DNA from: Turicibacter sp.
GTDB lineage: Bacteria > Bacillota_I > Bacilli_A > MOL361 > Turicibacteraceae
Length of the DNA stretch: 45,285 nt
Assembly: GCA_009780245.1 (NCBI GenBank)
Contig: WRAJ01000016.1
Coordinates: forward strand, 1 to 45,285
Direction of reading: 5' to 3'
In this document: one piece after another, positions 25,122 to 33,494 of the stretch
How the letters are laid out: every line of letters starts with the position of its first letter
Position numbering within the stretch: position 1 is the stretch's first letter
Notes under the pieces: model-generated
Told to the model about the DNA's origin: nothing
What the model saw: only the letters and a program-made list of their open reading frames with translations
The model's database searches: none
Made by a program: the position numbers and the translations under genes

Positions 25122-26198
25122 ATGAACCCCAAAATAGTGGTTAATCTTAAAAAATTAGAAACAAACCTTCGGTTTCTAACAGACAAAATAAAAGCGCACG
25201 ATTTATCGATCATGGCGATTACAAAAGTTCATTGCGCTGATCCACAGATGATACAAGTATTTGAACAAGTCACTGACATTGAATATTTCGGTGATTCACG
25301 TCTTGAAAATTTAAAATCTTACCAAGACAGCGCTAAGAAGAAAGCACTCATTCGCATTGTCATGCCAAGTGAAGTGACTGACACTGTCCGCTACGCTGAT
25401 CTGAGCTTCCACTCCGAACTTAAAACGCTGCAACTCATTAACGAAGCAGCCGAAAAGCAAAACAAGATTCACGGTGTGTTGCTGATGTTTGACTTAGGCG
25501 ACTTGCGGGAAGGTTTCTTCGAAGAGGAATCACTGCTTCAGGCAGCCGATGAAGTTTTGGCGATGTCACATGTCAATTTAGTCGGATTAGGTACTAATTT
25601 AATGTGTTACGGTGGTGTCATTCCAAGCGAAGAAAACTTAGCGCGGTTAGTCGCCTTAAAAGAACAAATTGAATCTAAGCATGGTATTGCGCTTGAAATG
25701 ATTTCAGGTGGCAATTCGAGTTCGTTACACCTGCTCGAAGACGACCAGCAACAAGTACCAGAAGGCATTACCAATTTACGTATTGGTGAAGCCTATCTAC
25801 TCGGTCGCGAAACGGCGTTTCAAGGTGACATCGTTGGTACTTATCAAGACGTCTTTACGTTAGAAGTCGAAATTGTTGAGCTTAAAGAAAAGCCTTCTTA
25901 CCCGATTGGTCAATTAGGTCCCGATGCTTTTGGAAATAAGCCAGTGTTCGAAGATAAAGGCATACGCCTGCGCGGTGTCTTAGCCATTGGGCGACAAGAT
26001 GTAGACATTACCAACATCTACCCACTTGATACAAGTTTGGAAATCGTCGGCGCAAGTTCGGATCACCTGATCGTTGACTTTACCGATGCAGACGGTGACT
26101 ACAAAGTGGGCGATGTCGTGGCGTTCAACGTTGAATACGGTGCCCTACTCTCTGCGTTCACGAGTAAATACGTGACGAAAGCTTACCGCCGTGAGTAA
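25122..26198 (+). CDS. orr: Ornithine racemase
   Basis: A 358-residue PLP enzyme of the alanine racemase N-terminal fold that converts L-ornithine to D-ornithine, the aminomutase substrate. The PLP lysine is Lys35 in MAITKVHCA. Other fold motifs are FDLGDLREGFF, GLGTNLMCYGG and ISGGNSSSLHLL, with RIGEAYLLGRE near the phosphate site. It resembles Orr of the clostridial ornithine cluster more than true Alr, which is encoded just downstream. It closes the operon; a hairpin follows 31 nt after its stop. Confidence 0.94.
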   Translation: MNPKIVVNLKKLETNLRFLTDKIKAHDLSIMAITKVHCADPQMIQVFEQVTDIEYFGDSRLENLKSYQDSAKKKALIRIVMPSEVTDTVRYADLSFHSELKTLQLINEAAEKQNKIHGVLLMFDLGDLREGFFEEESLLQAADEVLAMSHVNLVGLGTNLMCYGGVIPSEENLARLVALKEQIESKHGIALEMISGGNSSSLHLLEDDQQQVPEGITNLRIGEAYLLGRETAFQGDIVGTYQDVFTLEVEIVELKEKPSYPIGQLGPDAFGNKPVFEDKGIRLRGVLAIGRQDVDITNIYPLDTSLEIVGASSDHLIVDFTDADGDYKVGDVVAFNVEYGALLSAFTSKYVTKAYRRE

Positions 26199-26229
26199 GA
26201 TGACAGAGCGTCAGAGTAAATGACGCATT

Positions 26230-26268
26230 AATACAGTAAAATTGAAATTTTTTAAAATTTACTGTATT
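26230..26268 (+). terminator. Palindromic element / terminator after orr
   Basis: Stem AATACAGTAAA/TTTACTGTATT followed by TTTTC. Probably terminates the ornithine operon. The same element recurs 135 nt further on. Confidence 0.65.
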
Positions 26269-26283
26269 TTTCGGCACTCACTG

Positions 26284-26340
26284 TATGTCGGAAACACAAA
26301 GATAGCGCTACCCTTTGGAATTTTAGCGCTTTCGACATCC
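26284..26340. repeat. Extended hairpin between two copies of a palindromic repeat
   Basis: Outer pairing TGTCGGAAA/TTTCGACA and inner pairing AGCGCTA/TAGCGCT form a long imperfect stem-loop. It is centred in the 374-nt gap between orr and alr, which otherwise holds the palindromes at 26230 and 26365 and the alr promoter. Confidence 0.5.
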
Positions 26341-26364
26341 ATCAGGTGTCAAACAGGCGTAAAT

Positions 26365-26401
26365 AATACAGTAAATTTAAGATTTTTTCGATTTTACTGT
26401 A
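26365..26401. repeat. Second copy of the CAGTAAA palindromic element
   Basis: Stem TACAGTAAA/TTTACTGTA with ATTTTTTCG in the loop, a near copy of the element at 26230-26268. The two lie in direct orientation 135 nt apart, with the extended hairpin between them. Confidence 0.6.
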
Positions 26402-26468
26402 CTCTCGGATTTCAACCAAGAAAATAGCCCTATTTACACAATGGCTAAAATAAAAACGGCTAACTTCG

Positions 26469-26497
26469 TTTACAAATTTTTAGAAATCAGATACAAT
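26469..26497 (+). promoter_or_regulatory. Promoter of alr
   Basis: TTTACA at 26469-26474 and TACAAT at 26492-26497 with a 17-nt spacer, about 75 nt before the alr start. Confidence 0.7.
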
Positions 26498-26572
26498 AGA
26501 AGATATTGTCGAACATCGTGATCTAAGTTGTTCTAGCGAATCAAGTCAAAAAGATCGCAGGAGGTTTTATGT

Positions 26573-27703
26573 ATGACTTATCACCGAGAAACATGGATTG
26601 AAATTGATCTTGATGCCGTTGCCTATAACGTACAACAAGCCATCCGATTAAATCCAAACAAAACATTAATGGCGGTCGTTAAAGCCAATGCTTACGGTCA
26701 CGGGGATCTCGAAGTCGCAAAGGCTGCTTTAGAAGCAGGCGCAAAGATGCTAGCAGTCAGCTCGTTTGATGAAGCCATGCATTTGCGTCACCACGGCTTC
26801 ACTTCTCCACTTTTAGTGATGGGAATCACCGATCTAAAAGACGTTGAACTAGCATCGGAAGCAGATATTTCCATTACCGCTCACGACCTAGCGTGGATTC
26901 AAGCATTAACCAAACAACCATTAAAAAAAGAACTGCGCGTACACCTCAAATTAGATAGTGGGATGCATCGCTTAGGGGTGATTCATTCAGAAGAGATTTT
27001 TGAGTGTTACAACCTCCTGACATCGCATCCAGTGATCAAACTCGCAGGCATCTATACACACATGGCGACGGCCGATGACAACTTAGCTTACTTGCAAGCA
27101 CAGGTCAAGAAGTTCCAAGATGAGCTGAAGGGATTAGATTTGAGCGGTATTGACTACGTTCACCTAGCAAATTCAGCAACGTTACTTCAGTTTAACCATG
27201 ATTTTACCAACGCCATCAGGCTCGGCATTAGCATGTACGGCGTTAATCCGAACGAAGCTTTTATCCCCCTCGATTTTAAATTGAAGCCAACCTTGTCGCT
27301 TTATTCAAGGTTGAGTCAATGTAAAAAAATCAAAAAAGGCGATAAAGTGGGTTACGGTGCCACTTATGAAGCACAAGCCGATGAATGGATCGGAACGGTG
27401 CCGATCGGTTATGCCGATGGCTGGATTAGAGCCAATCAAGGCCGGCATCTCATCGTTGAAGGGCATCAATGTGAAATCGTTGGACGGGTGTGCATGGATC
27501 AGTTGATGATTAGGTTGCCAAAAGAAATGCCGTTTGGTTCGCAAGTCACCTTAATCGGAGACGGAATGCCTGTCGAGGTGGTGGCAAAGGAATTAGATAC
27601 GATTGCGTATGAAATCTTTTGTTTACTGTCCGATCGGATTCCACGCCTTTATAAAAAAAATAAGGAGTTGATAGGAATGCGCCACACGCGCTTCAAAAAA
27701 TAA
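26573..27703 (+). CDS. alr: Alanine racemase
   Basis: A 376-residue PLP enzyme interconverting L- and D-alanine. PLP Lys37 lies in AVVKANAYGHG; the C-terminal catalytic Tyr is in KVGYGATYEA, and the C-terminal barrel has VPIGYADGW and GRVCMDQLMI. AGGAGG lies 7 nt before the ATG. It has its own promoter, so it can serve cell-wall D-alanine. Its place after the ornithine operon also lets it convert the D-alanine released by OrtAB into L-alanine for Ald. The last ~20 residues are more basic than usual (RLYKKNKELIGMRHTRFKK). Confidence 0.96.
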   Translation: MTYHRETWIEIDLDAVAYNVQQAIRLNPNKTLMAVVKANAYGHGDLEVAKAALEAGAKMLAVSSFDEAMHLRHHGFTSPLLVMGITDLKDVELASEADISITAHDLAWIQALTKQPLKKELRVHLKLDSGMHRLGVIHSEEIFECYNLLTSHPVIKLAGIYTHMATADDNLAYLQAQVKKFQDELKGLDLSGIDYVHLANSATLLQFNHDFTNAIRLGISMYGVNPNEAFIPLDFKLKPTLSLYSRLSQCKKIKKGDKVGYGATYEAQADEWIGTVPIGYADGWIRANQGRHLIVEGHQCEIVGRVCMDQLMIRLPKEMPFGSQVTLIGDGMPVEVVAKELDTIAYEIFCLLSDRIPRLYKKNKELIGMRHTRFKK

Positions 27704-27730
27704 CCAGTCGTCCGCGCCAATGACGCTAAA

Positions 27731-27900
27731 AGATGGTGAATTCAAAGACAATCGGACAACCAGGGAAAAAGGTGTGAATCCTTTACAGCCCCCGCTACTG
27801 TAATGTGGACGAAATCGCAAACACCACGAGTGAAGCCAACGGTGCAAACTTGGAAGGTGCGAAAGTAGAACGAAGCAAAGTCAGGATATCTGAGTCTTAT
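27731..27900 (+). ncRNA. Cobalamin riboswitch aptamer
   Basis: Conserved pieces of the cobalamin riboswitch are visible in order: AGGGAAAAAGGTGTGAATCC, ACAGCCCCCGCTACTGTAA with GTGGACGAAA, GAAGCCAACGGTG, TTGGAAGGTGCG and the B12-box-like AAAGTCAGGATATCTG near the end. It lies between alr and a BtuF-type gene, the expected place for control of B12 uptake. High adenosylcobalamin would be expected to repress the importer. Exact ends are approximate. Confidence 0.9.
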
Positions 27901-27916
27901 TGGCAAACTATAAAAA

Positions 27917-27931
27917 CCTACTTTCGGTGGG
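27917..27931 (+). promoter_or_regulatory. Probable riboswitch expression hairpin before btuF
   Basis: CCTAC/GTGGG pair (one G-U) around a TTTCG loop, ending 1-5 nt before GAGGAG, the binding site of the next gene. There is no T run, so control is more likely at translation than by termination. Confidence 0.45.
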
Positions 27932-27946
27932 AGAGGAGAATTTATA

Positions 27947-28876
27947 ATGAAAAGATTTAATAAATACGTTTCTTTGGTGAGTGTTTTTTTACTTGCATTA
28001 ATGGTAATGGTTGGTTGTGGGAACGATGATGCACCCACAACTGAAGCCTTTGACATTGAAGATCCACTTGGATTAACAGTGACGGTGCCAGTAGAAGTTG
28101 AAGCCATCGTTTCTTTAACCCCAGCTATCACAGGAGTCTTGGTCGATTTAGGTTTAACGCCTTACATTGTAGCAGTCGATGGCCATTCGATCTTTTTATT
28201 CGATGACCTTAGCGACGATGTGCTCATTGTTGATTCGTTTAACATCGAAATCGAAAGCATCATTGCCCTTGACCCTGATCTCGTGATTGCGCATGATATG
28301 ATCATGATGGGAGACTTAGAAAATGATCCGCTTCAACCATTACGTGATTTAGATATCGCGGTGGCTTATTTACCAGCGGCTGCAAACATCGAAGACATTT
28401 CACGGGATATTCACTTTCTCGGTACGTTGACTAGACGTGAAGAGGCAGCAACAGATTTGGAGGCTGACTTTCAGCAAGAACTTTCAGACATAGCAGAAAC
28501 GGTTGCGACCAGCGATAGGAGTCCAATCGTCTATTTTGAAATTTCACCAGCACCAGATATGTTTACTTTTGGCCATAGCACCTTCCAACACGAATTGCTC
28601 GAAAGAGCTGGCGCTATTAATGTGTTCGCCGATCAAGAAGGTTGGTTACCAATCGGCGCTGAAAACGTGGTAGAAGCAAACCCAGAAGTCATTTTCACAA
28701 ACGCTAGTTTTATGGACGACCCAGTGGGTGAAATCATGCAGAGGTCTGGTTGGGAAGCCGTTGATGCGATTTCAAATGAACGTGTTTATTACATTGACAA
28801 TAATGCTAGCTCCATTCCAAATCATCACATTGTCATTGCTTTACGCATGATGGTCGAACACCTTCATGGAGAATAA
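27947..28876 (+). CDS. btuF: Cobalamin ABC transporter substrate-binding lipoprotein (BtuF-like)
   Basis: A 309-residue lipoprotein: signal sequence with lipobox MVGC followed by GNDD. The mature part is a class III periplasmic-binding (FecB/BtuF) fold: VEAIVSLTPAITGVLVDLGL, then IESIIALDPDLVIAHD and HFLGTLTRREEAA. The C-terminal lobe has FGHSTFQHELLERAGAINVF and AENVVEANPEVIF. Such folds also bind siderophores, but the cobalamin riboswitch directly upstream and the B12-dependent aminomutase nearby favour cobalamin. Three nt separate it from the permease gene. Confidence 0.88.
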   Translation: MKRFNKYVSLVSVFLLALMVMVGCGNDDAPTTEAFDIEDPLGLTVTVPVEVEAIVSLTPAITGVLVDLGLTPYIVAVDGHSIFLFDDLSDDVLIVDSFNIEIESIIALDPDLVIAHDMIMMGDLENDPLQPLRDLDIAVAYLPAAANIEDISRDIHFLGTLTRREEAATDLEADFQQELSDIAETVATSDRSPIVYFEISPAPDMFTFGHSTFQHELLERAGAINVFADQEGWLPIGAENVVEANPEVIFTNASFMDDPVGEIMQRSGWEAVDAISNERVYYIDNNASSIPNHHIVIALRMMVEHLHGE

Positions 28877-28879
28877 TTC

Positions 28880-29914
28880 ATGAGTAAGAAGTTGAAAATC
28901 ATCGTGCTGGTCATGAGCGCTCTGTTAGCCATCTTACTGAGCGTTTCAATTGGTGGTGCGGATATTCCAATTAGCGATATCGGGCGTGTTTTTGCTTATC
29001 GACTATTTGGTGCCCCACTACCATCTGACATGCCATCAGTAACCGCCGGTTTAATTTGGAACATCAGACTACCACGGGTTTTACTGAGCTTTGTGGTAGG
29101 TGCTTCCTTAGCCGTAAGCGGTAGTGTCATGCAATCGGTGCTTAAAAACCCACTGGCGTCTTCTTATACGGTGGGGGTCTCGGCAGGTGCTGGATTAGGT
29201 GTCGTGCTTATTATCGTTTTTGGTATTTCATCAACTGTTTTAGGTGCATTTTTAATGCCTTTAACTGCGATTGTTTTTGGGATGGCAACCATTGTGTTTG
29301 CTGTGTTAGTTGCATCGAGAATGAGCCATGCTTTAAACGATCAGTCTATCATTTTAGTGGGGATGATTTTGTCCGTCTTTGTCAACGCCATCATGATGAC
29401 CTTTGCCTCAAGGAGTCCAGAATATGCCCAACAGATTGCGATGTGGCAAATGGGGAGTCTGTCGATGAGAGGTTGGCACGTAGTCGGTATTATTTCTGCT
29501 GCCTCGACAGTTCTTATTTTATGGTTATGTCGCTATGCGAAAGAGATGGATATTTTGACCTTTGGCGATGAACAAGCCAGTGCCGTTGGGGTTGATGTGA
29601 AGAAGATGAAATGGTTTTTACTCCTTTTATCTTCCATGTTAACAGCAGTCTCGGTAGCATTTGTCGGTGTGATCGGTTTTGTCGATTTAATTGCACCGCA
29701 TATTATTCGTCGTTTTTTCGGAGCAGCTCATCGGTATGTTTTGCCGTTGTCTGCCCTATTCGGCGGGTTGTTTTTGGTGTTAGCAGACCTTTTATCGCGG
29801 ACACTGATTGCCCCTTCCGAAATTCCGATCGGTTCGATAACAGCCTTGATCGGAGCCCCTTTCTTCGGTTATTTATTTCTTAAAAATTCCAAAAGAAAGG
29901 CAGGTGCCAGTTAA
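28880..29914 (+). CDS. btuC: Cobalamin ABC transporter permease (BtuC-like)
   Basis: A 344-residue FecCD-family permease with about ten transmembrane helices. Family motifs are IRLPRVLLSFVVGASLAVSG, MQSVLKNPLASSYTVGVSAG, the ATPase-coupling region DEQASAVGVDVKKMKW, and IGFVDLIAPHIIRRFFGAAH, ending SEIPIGSITALIGAPFFGYL. It forms the membrane channel for the BtuF-like protein. The stop overlaps the ATPase gene start by one base. Confidence 0.9.
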   Translation: MSKKLKIIVLVMSALLAILLSVSIGGADIPISDIGRVFAYRLFGAPLPSDMPSVTAGLIWNIRLPRVLLSFVVGASLAVSGSVMQSVLKNPLASSYTVGVSAGAGLGVVLIIVFGISSTVLGAFLMPLTAIVFGMATIVFAVLVASRMSHALNDQSIILVGMILSVFVNAIMMTFASRSPEYAQQIAMWQMGSLSMRGWHVVGIISAASTVLILWLCRYAKEMDILTFGDEQASAVGVDVKKMKWFLLLLSSMLTAVSVAFVGVIGFVDLIAPHIIRRFFGAAHRYVLPLSALFGGLFLVLADLLSRTLIAPSEIPIGSITALIGAPFFGYLFLKNSKRKAGAS

Positions 29915-30669
29915 TGTTAACGATTGAGCATTTGTCTTGTTGTTACGGTGAACAAACGGTTTTAAAAGACATCAGCTTCACTGCCAAACAACATTCAAAA
30001 TTACTCATTATTGGTGCCAACGGTTGTGGTAAAACAACGTTACTCAAAGCAATAGCAGGTTTGATTCCGCATCAAGGAATCGTTTCTGTTAATGGCAAAA
30101 ACACCGCGTTACTGTCGCGGAAAGAGCAAGCAAAAAAGATCGGGTTTCTAAGTCAGATCTCAAGCATTTACTTTCCGTATACGGTGTATGAAACGGTCAT
30201 GCATGGGCGTTACGTTCATCTGCGTGATGGCCTCTTAAGGAACGTTGATAAAACCAATGAAAAAATCGTGCTAAAATGCCTTGAAATGACAGGCTTATTA
30301 GCACTAAAAAATAAAAGCATCACGACTTTATCAGGTGGGCAACTACAGCGTGTGTTTCTGGCACGGGTATTTGCGCAAGAACCGGACATTATTTTACTTG
30401 ATGAGCCGACCAATCATTTGGATTTGAAACATCAATTAGAATTAATGGCTTATTTAGATGACTGGGTAAAGCAAGGGCCTCGCCTAGTTGTGGGCGTTGT
30501 TCATGACATGAACCTGGCTTTGTCTTTTGCAGATGAAATTTTGATGTTAAAAGATGGTGGTATCTTAGCGCATGAAAAAGGTGCCGAACTAGATTTAAAG
30601 TTAATGAACGAGCTGTTTGAGATCGATGTCATCAGTCACATGAAGCAATCGCTTCTAAAATGGCAATAA
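29914..30669 (+). CDS. btuD: Cobalamin ABC transporter ATPase (BtuD/FecE-like)
   Basis: A 251-residue importer ATPase. Walker A is IGANGCGKTTLL, the signature LSGGQLQRVFLARV, Walker B IILLDEPTNHLD and the H-loop VVHDMNLALS. The Q-loop is in IGFLSQISSIYF. It supplies energy to the BtuFC pair and shares their riboswitch-controlled transcript. Confidence 0.9.
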   Translation: MLTIEHLSCCYGEQTVLKDISFTAKQHSKLLIIGANGCGKTTLLKAIAGLIPHQGIVSVNGKNTALLSRKEQAKKIGFLSQISSIYFPYTVYETVMHGRYVHLRDGLLRNVDKTNEKIVLKCLEMTGLLALKNKSITTLSGGQLQRVFLARVFAQEPDIILLDEPTNHLDLKHQLELMAYLDDWVKQGPRLVVGVVHDMNLALSFADEILMLKDGGILAHEKGAELDLKLMNELFEIDVISHMKQSLLKWQ

Positions 30670-30726
30670 ATGAAGTTAGAATCAATTTTAAGTCCTATCG
30701 CAATTAGAAAAAAGGAGTTAATGATT

Positions 30727-32214
30727 ATGAGTGAAAAAACAGTGCAACAACCGAGTTCACGTGGAAAGCTTAAATTTATTATTGGTGCCGTTATCGGGGC
30801 ATTCTTATTCCTAGCCCCGATCCCAACCGGAGACGGTGGCTTTAATATTCCTTTAGGTTTTGGTATTGAGTGGTTAAATGGCATACTAAATATTAGCATG
30901 CCTGATGGGCTTTATATTAGTTGGTTAAACCCTGCACTTTTAAACGACTATGGTATGCTCGAAACTTTAGATTTGAGATTATTTTTGGCATATACTTTTA
31001 TTATCATTTCGTTTATCATGACACTCGCAGCTTATATTTTCAAACCGAAATTTATCATGGAAAATGAAAAAGTAAAAGAAGTCTTAATGACGAGTCCACT
31101 TTATGCTATTACGCGTCTAGTTGCATTTTTTGCAATGACGTTTACGATTTTTAATATTACATTCGGTACTGAAGGCACTTGGTTATACACGTTGTCAACA
31201 GCGTTCATTGATCGGTGGGATGGCGCAGGGCTAATGGTGTTTGACCTTATTACAGGATTAACGACAATTTTCTTATTACTGGCATTCTGTATTCCGATTC
31301 TAACGGATTTCGGTTTAATGGAATTTATCGGAGTTTTGATTAAAAAGTTTGTTAATAAGCTCTTTACGCTTCCTGGGCGTGCTTCGGTTGACCTGGCAGC
31401 TTCGTGGTTTGGATCATCAGCCGTGTCGGTTATTTTAACGCGCGATCAGCATGAGAAAGGTTATTATACCGGACGTGAAGCCGTTGCGATCTGTGTGAAC
31501 TTTGCCTTTGTATCGTTACCGTTCTCACTTGTTATTGCCGGTGCCGTTGGGGTTGAATCTCACTTTGCCTTATGGTATTTAATGATTTCGATCGTTTGTA
31601 TCATTTTAGGTATTATCACGCCACGCATTTGGCCTCTAAAGCAAATACCGGACACTTATTTAGAAGGGGTTGATAAACAAATTGATGAAGAAGTTGAAGA
31701 AGGTGAGTCAAGATTCAAAAAAGCACTTTTCTTAGCTAGTGAGCGTGCAGAAAGAACGACCGCTGGTGATGTGCTTGCCGGTGGGTTAAACGGTTGGTTC
31801 TCGGCCTTCTTAGATCTATTCCCGGTTATCGTGGCTTGGGGAACCGTTGCCCTCGTGATCAACAATTTAACGCCGTTAATTGAGTGGATTGCTTGGCCAA
31901 TGGGTTGGTTGTTAGAACTATTCCGCGTGCCAGGTGGTACTGACTACGCCGTCATCACGGTAATTGGATTTATTGATATGTTCTTACCAGCGATCTTCCT
32001 TGGCAATGAAACTTACTTCAATACACGCTTTATTTTAGGAGCTTTATCGATTGTCCAAATCATTTACATGGCAGAAACAGGCGTATTAATCTTAAAATCT
32101 AAAATGCCGATCGGACTTGGGAAATTATTTATTGTCTTCCTTATGAGAACGGTGATGGCCTTGCCGCTGATTGTTCTGTTCACTTGGATTTTCTCGGCAT
32201 TAGGTTTGATTTAA
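30727..32214 (+). CDS. YjiH family membrane protein (nucleoside-recognition/GATE domain)
   Basis: A 495-residue polytopic protein with about eleven hydrophobic segments. The sequence is typical of YjiH-type transporters of unknown substrate: KFIIGAVIGAFLFLAPIPTG near the N-terminus, GRASVDLAASWFGSSAVSVI in the centre and GFIDMFLPAIFLGNETYFNT towards the end. I take the ATG at 30727, 9 nt after AGGAG; the one at 30721 is only 3 nt away, and longer extensions lack a binding site. It follows btuD by 57 nt and may share its transcript. YjiH genes often lie near amino-acid degradation genes, but transport substrate is unproven. Confidence 0.82.
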   Translation: MSEKTVQQPSSRGKLKFIIGAVIGAFLFLAPIPTGDGGFNIPLGFGIEWLNGILNISMPDGLYISWLNPALLNDYGMLETLDLRLFLAYTFIIISFIMTLAAYIFKPKFIMENEKVKEVLMTSPLYAITRLVAFFAMTFTIFNITFGTEGTWLYTLSTAFIDRWDGAGLMVFDLITGLTTIFLLLAFCIPILTDFGLMEFIGVLIKKFVNKLFTLPGRASVDLAASWFGSSAVSVILTRDQHEKGYYTGREAVAICVNFAFVSLPFSLVIAGAVGVESHFALWYLMISIVCIILGIITPRIWPLKQIPDTYLEGVDKQIDEEVEEGESRFKKALFLASERAERTTAGDVLAGGLNGWFSAFLDLFPVIVAWGTVALVINNLTPLIEWIAWPMGWLLELFRVPGGTDYAVITVIGFIDMFLPAIFLGNETYFNTRFILGALSIVQIIYMAETGVLILKSKMPIGLGKLFIVFLMRTVMALPLIVLFTWIFSALGLI

Positions 32215-32257
32215 GGGGCAACACAGTTACAACAATTTCGGGTTGAAGAGGTTGGCT

Positions 32258-33436
32258 ATGAAGAAATGGTTAAGCAACATGAAAAAAGAAACGTACGTTA
32301 AAGCTGTGATTGTTGCCCTCGGAATACTTATTTTCGGATGGGTACTGCATTATGCAAACACGGATCTTCCCGGTCAGATGCGCCACATGCCGCGGATGGA
32401 TTTTGAAAGGGCACGGGTACTAGCGATTATTGAAGATCAGACCGTCGTTGATGAAGCGTTTGAAGCGGTTAGGCGTGGCAACATGGTGATTGAACTTGAG
32501 CTCCTGACGGGGACTTATGCGGGGCAGATTGGCCAAGTCTCTTACCACGTTAGTCCGCTATTTCAAGTAACTGCCACTGAAGGTGATGTGTTGTCAGTGC
32601 GAGTGGGACGGGTAACAAATACTAGCTTTGATGTGCTTGTTCACAATCATGAAAGAACGTTGCTTCTTGTTGGCTTGGTGGTTGTGTTCTTCCTCGCGCT
32701 ATCCTTGATTGGTGGTAAAAAGGGATTCCAAGCTGTTCTGAGCTTAGCGTTTACACTTGTTAGCATTGTCTTCTTGCTCATCCCGCTACTCGTTAGAGGG
32801 TACAATGCGATTACTGTCACCATCGGCATTTTAGCGGTTGTGACAGTGATCAGTTTATTGCTAATCGGCGGGTTTACTAAAAAGTCGGCGGTAGCCATTA
32901 TTGGCTGTATGAGTGGTGTGGTTTTTGCTGCTATGCTGGCTACCTTTTCAGGTCATGTGGCTGGTATTTCTGGTTTTAACATGGAAGAAGCGGAAGCTTT
33001 GCTATCCATTTCCATGGACACTGAACTTCAAATAAGCGGTCTGTTTATTAGTGGGATCCTGATTGCCTCTTTGGGAGCGGTCATGGACATCTCAATGACG
33101 ATTGCCTCGGCTGCGGAAGAAATTGTAACCGCCAATCGTAAAATAACAAGCAAAGAGCTTTTTAAATCTAGTATGAATGTTGGTCGTGACGCCATGGGAA
33201 CGATGTCTAACACGTTAATTTTAGCGTTTATCGGAACAGGGCTAAACATGATCATTATGATTTTCGCTTATGGCGTGACGTTCAATCAATTCATTAATAC
33301 CGATTTAATTGCCATTGAAATCATCCGATCATTATCAGGCAGTTTGGGAATTGTTCTCACCGTTCCCATCGTCGCTTATGTGGCATCTAAAATGATGATG
33401 ACCGAGTCTGGTACGATTAAGAAAAGAAAAAAATAG
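32258..33436 (+). CDS. YibE/F family membrane protein
   Basis: A 392-residue protein. An N-terminal helix (~11-33) is followed by a beta-rich extracytoplasmic part (~45-130) with VSPLFQVTATEGDVLSVRVG. About seven helices follow, including FLALSLIGGKKGFQAVLSLA and the SIRR-like core GAVMDISMTIASAAEEI; this is the YibE/F-like family, function unknown. The start is the ATG at 32258 with GAAGAGG upstream. It follows the YjiH gene after 43 nt. Confidence 0.82.
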   Translation: MKKWLSNMKKETYVKAVIVALGILIFGWVLHYANTDLPGQMRHMPRMDFERARVLAIIEDQTVVDEAFEAVRRGNMVIELELLTGTYAGQIGQVSYHVSPLFQVTATEGDVLSVRVGRVTNTSFDVLVHNHERTLLLVGLVVVFFLALSLIGGKKGFQAVLSLAFTLVSIVFLLIPLLVRGYNAITVTIGILAVVTVISLLLIGGFTKKSAVAIIGCMSGVVFAAMLATFSGHVAGISGFNMEEAEALLSISMDTELQISGLFISGILIASLGAVMDISMTIASAAEEIVTANRKITSKELFKSSMNVGRDAMGTMSNTLILAFIGTGLNMIIMIFAYGVTFNQFINTDLIAIEIIRSLSGSLGIVLTVPIVAYVASKMMMTESGTIKKRKK

Positions 33437-33494
33437 TTTTATCATTTTCACCTATTTATGATGTTATCAACAAGAGAGAGAAAGGACGTTTGAA

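Noticed and set aside
27947..30669. Siderophore or haem importer
   Set aside because: The protein folds alone would allow it, but the cobalamin riboswitch directly upstream and the nearby B12 enzyme point to cobalamin.
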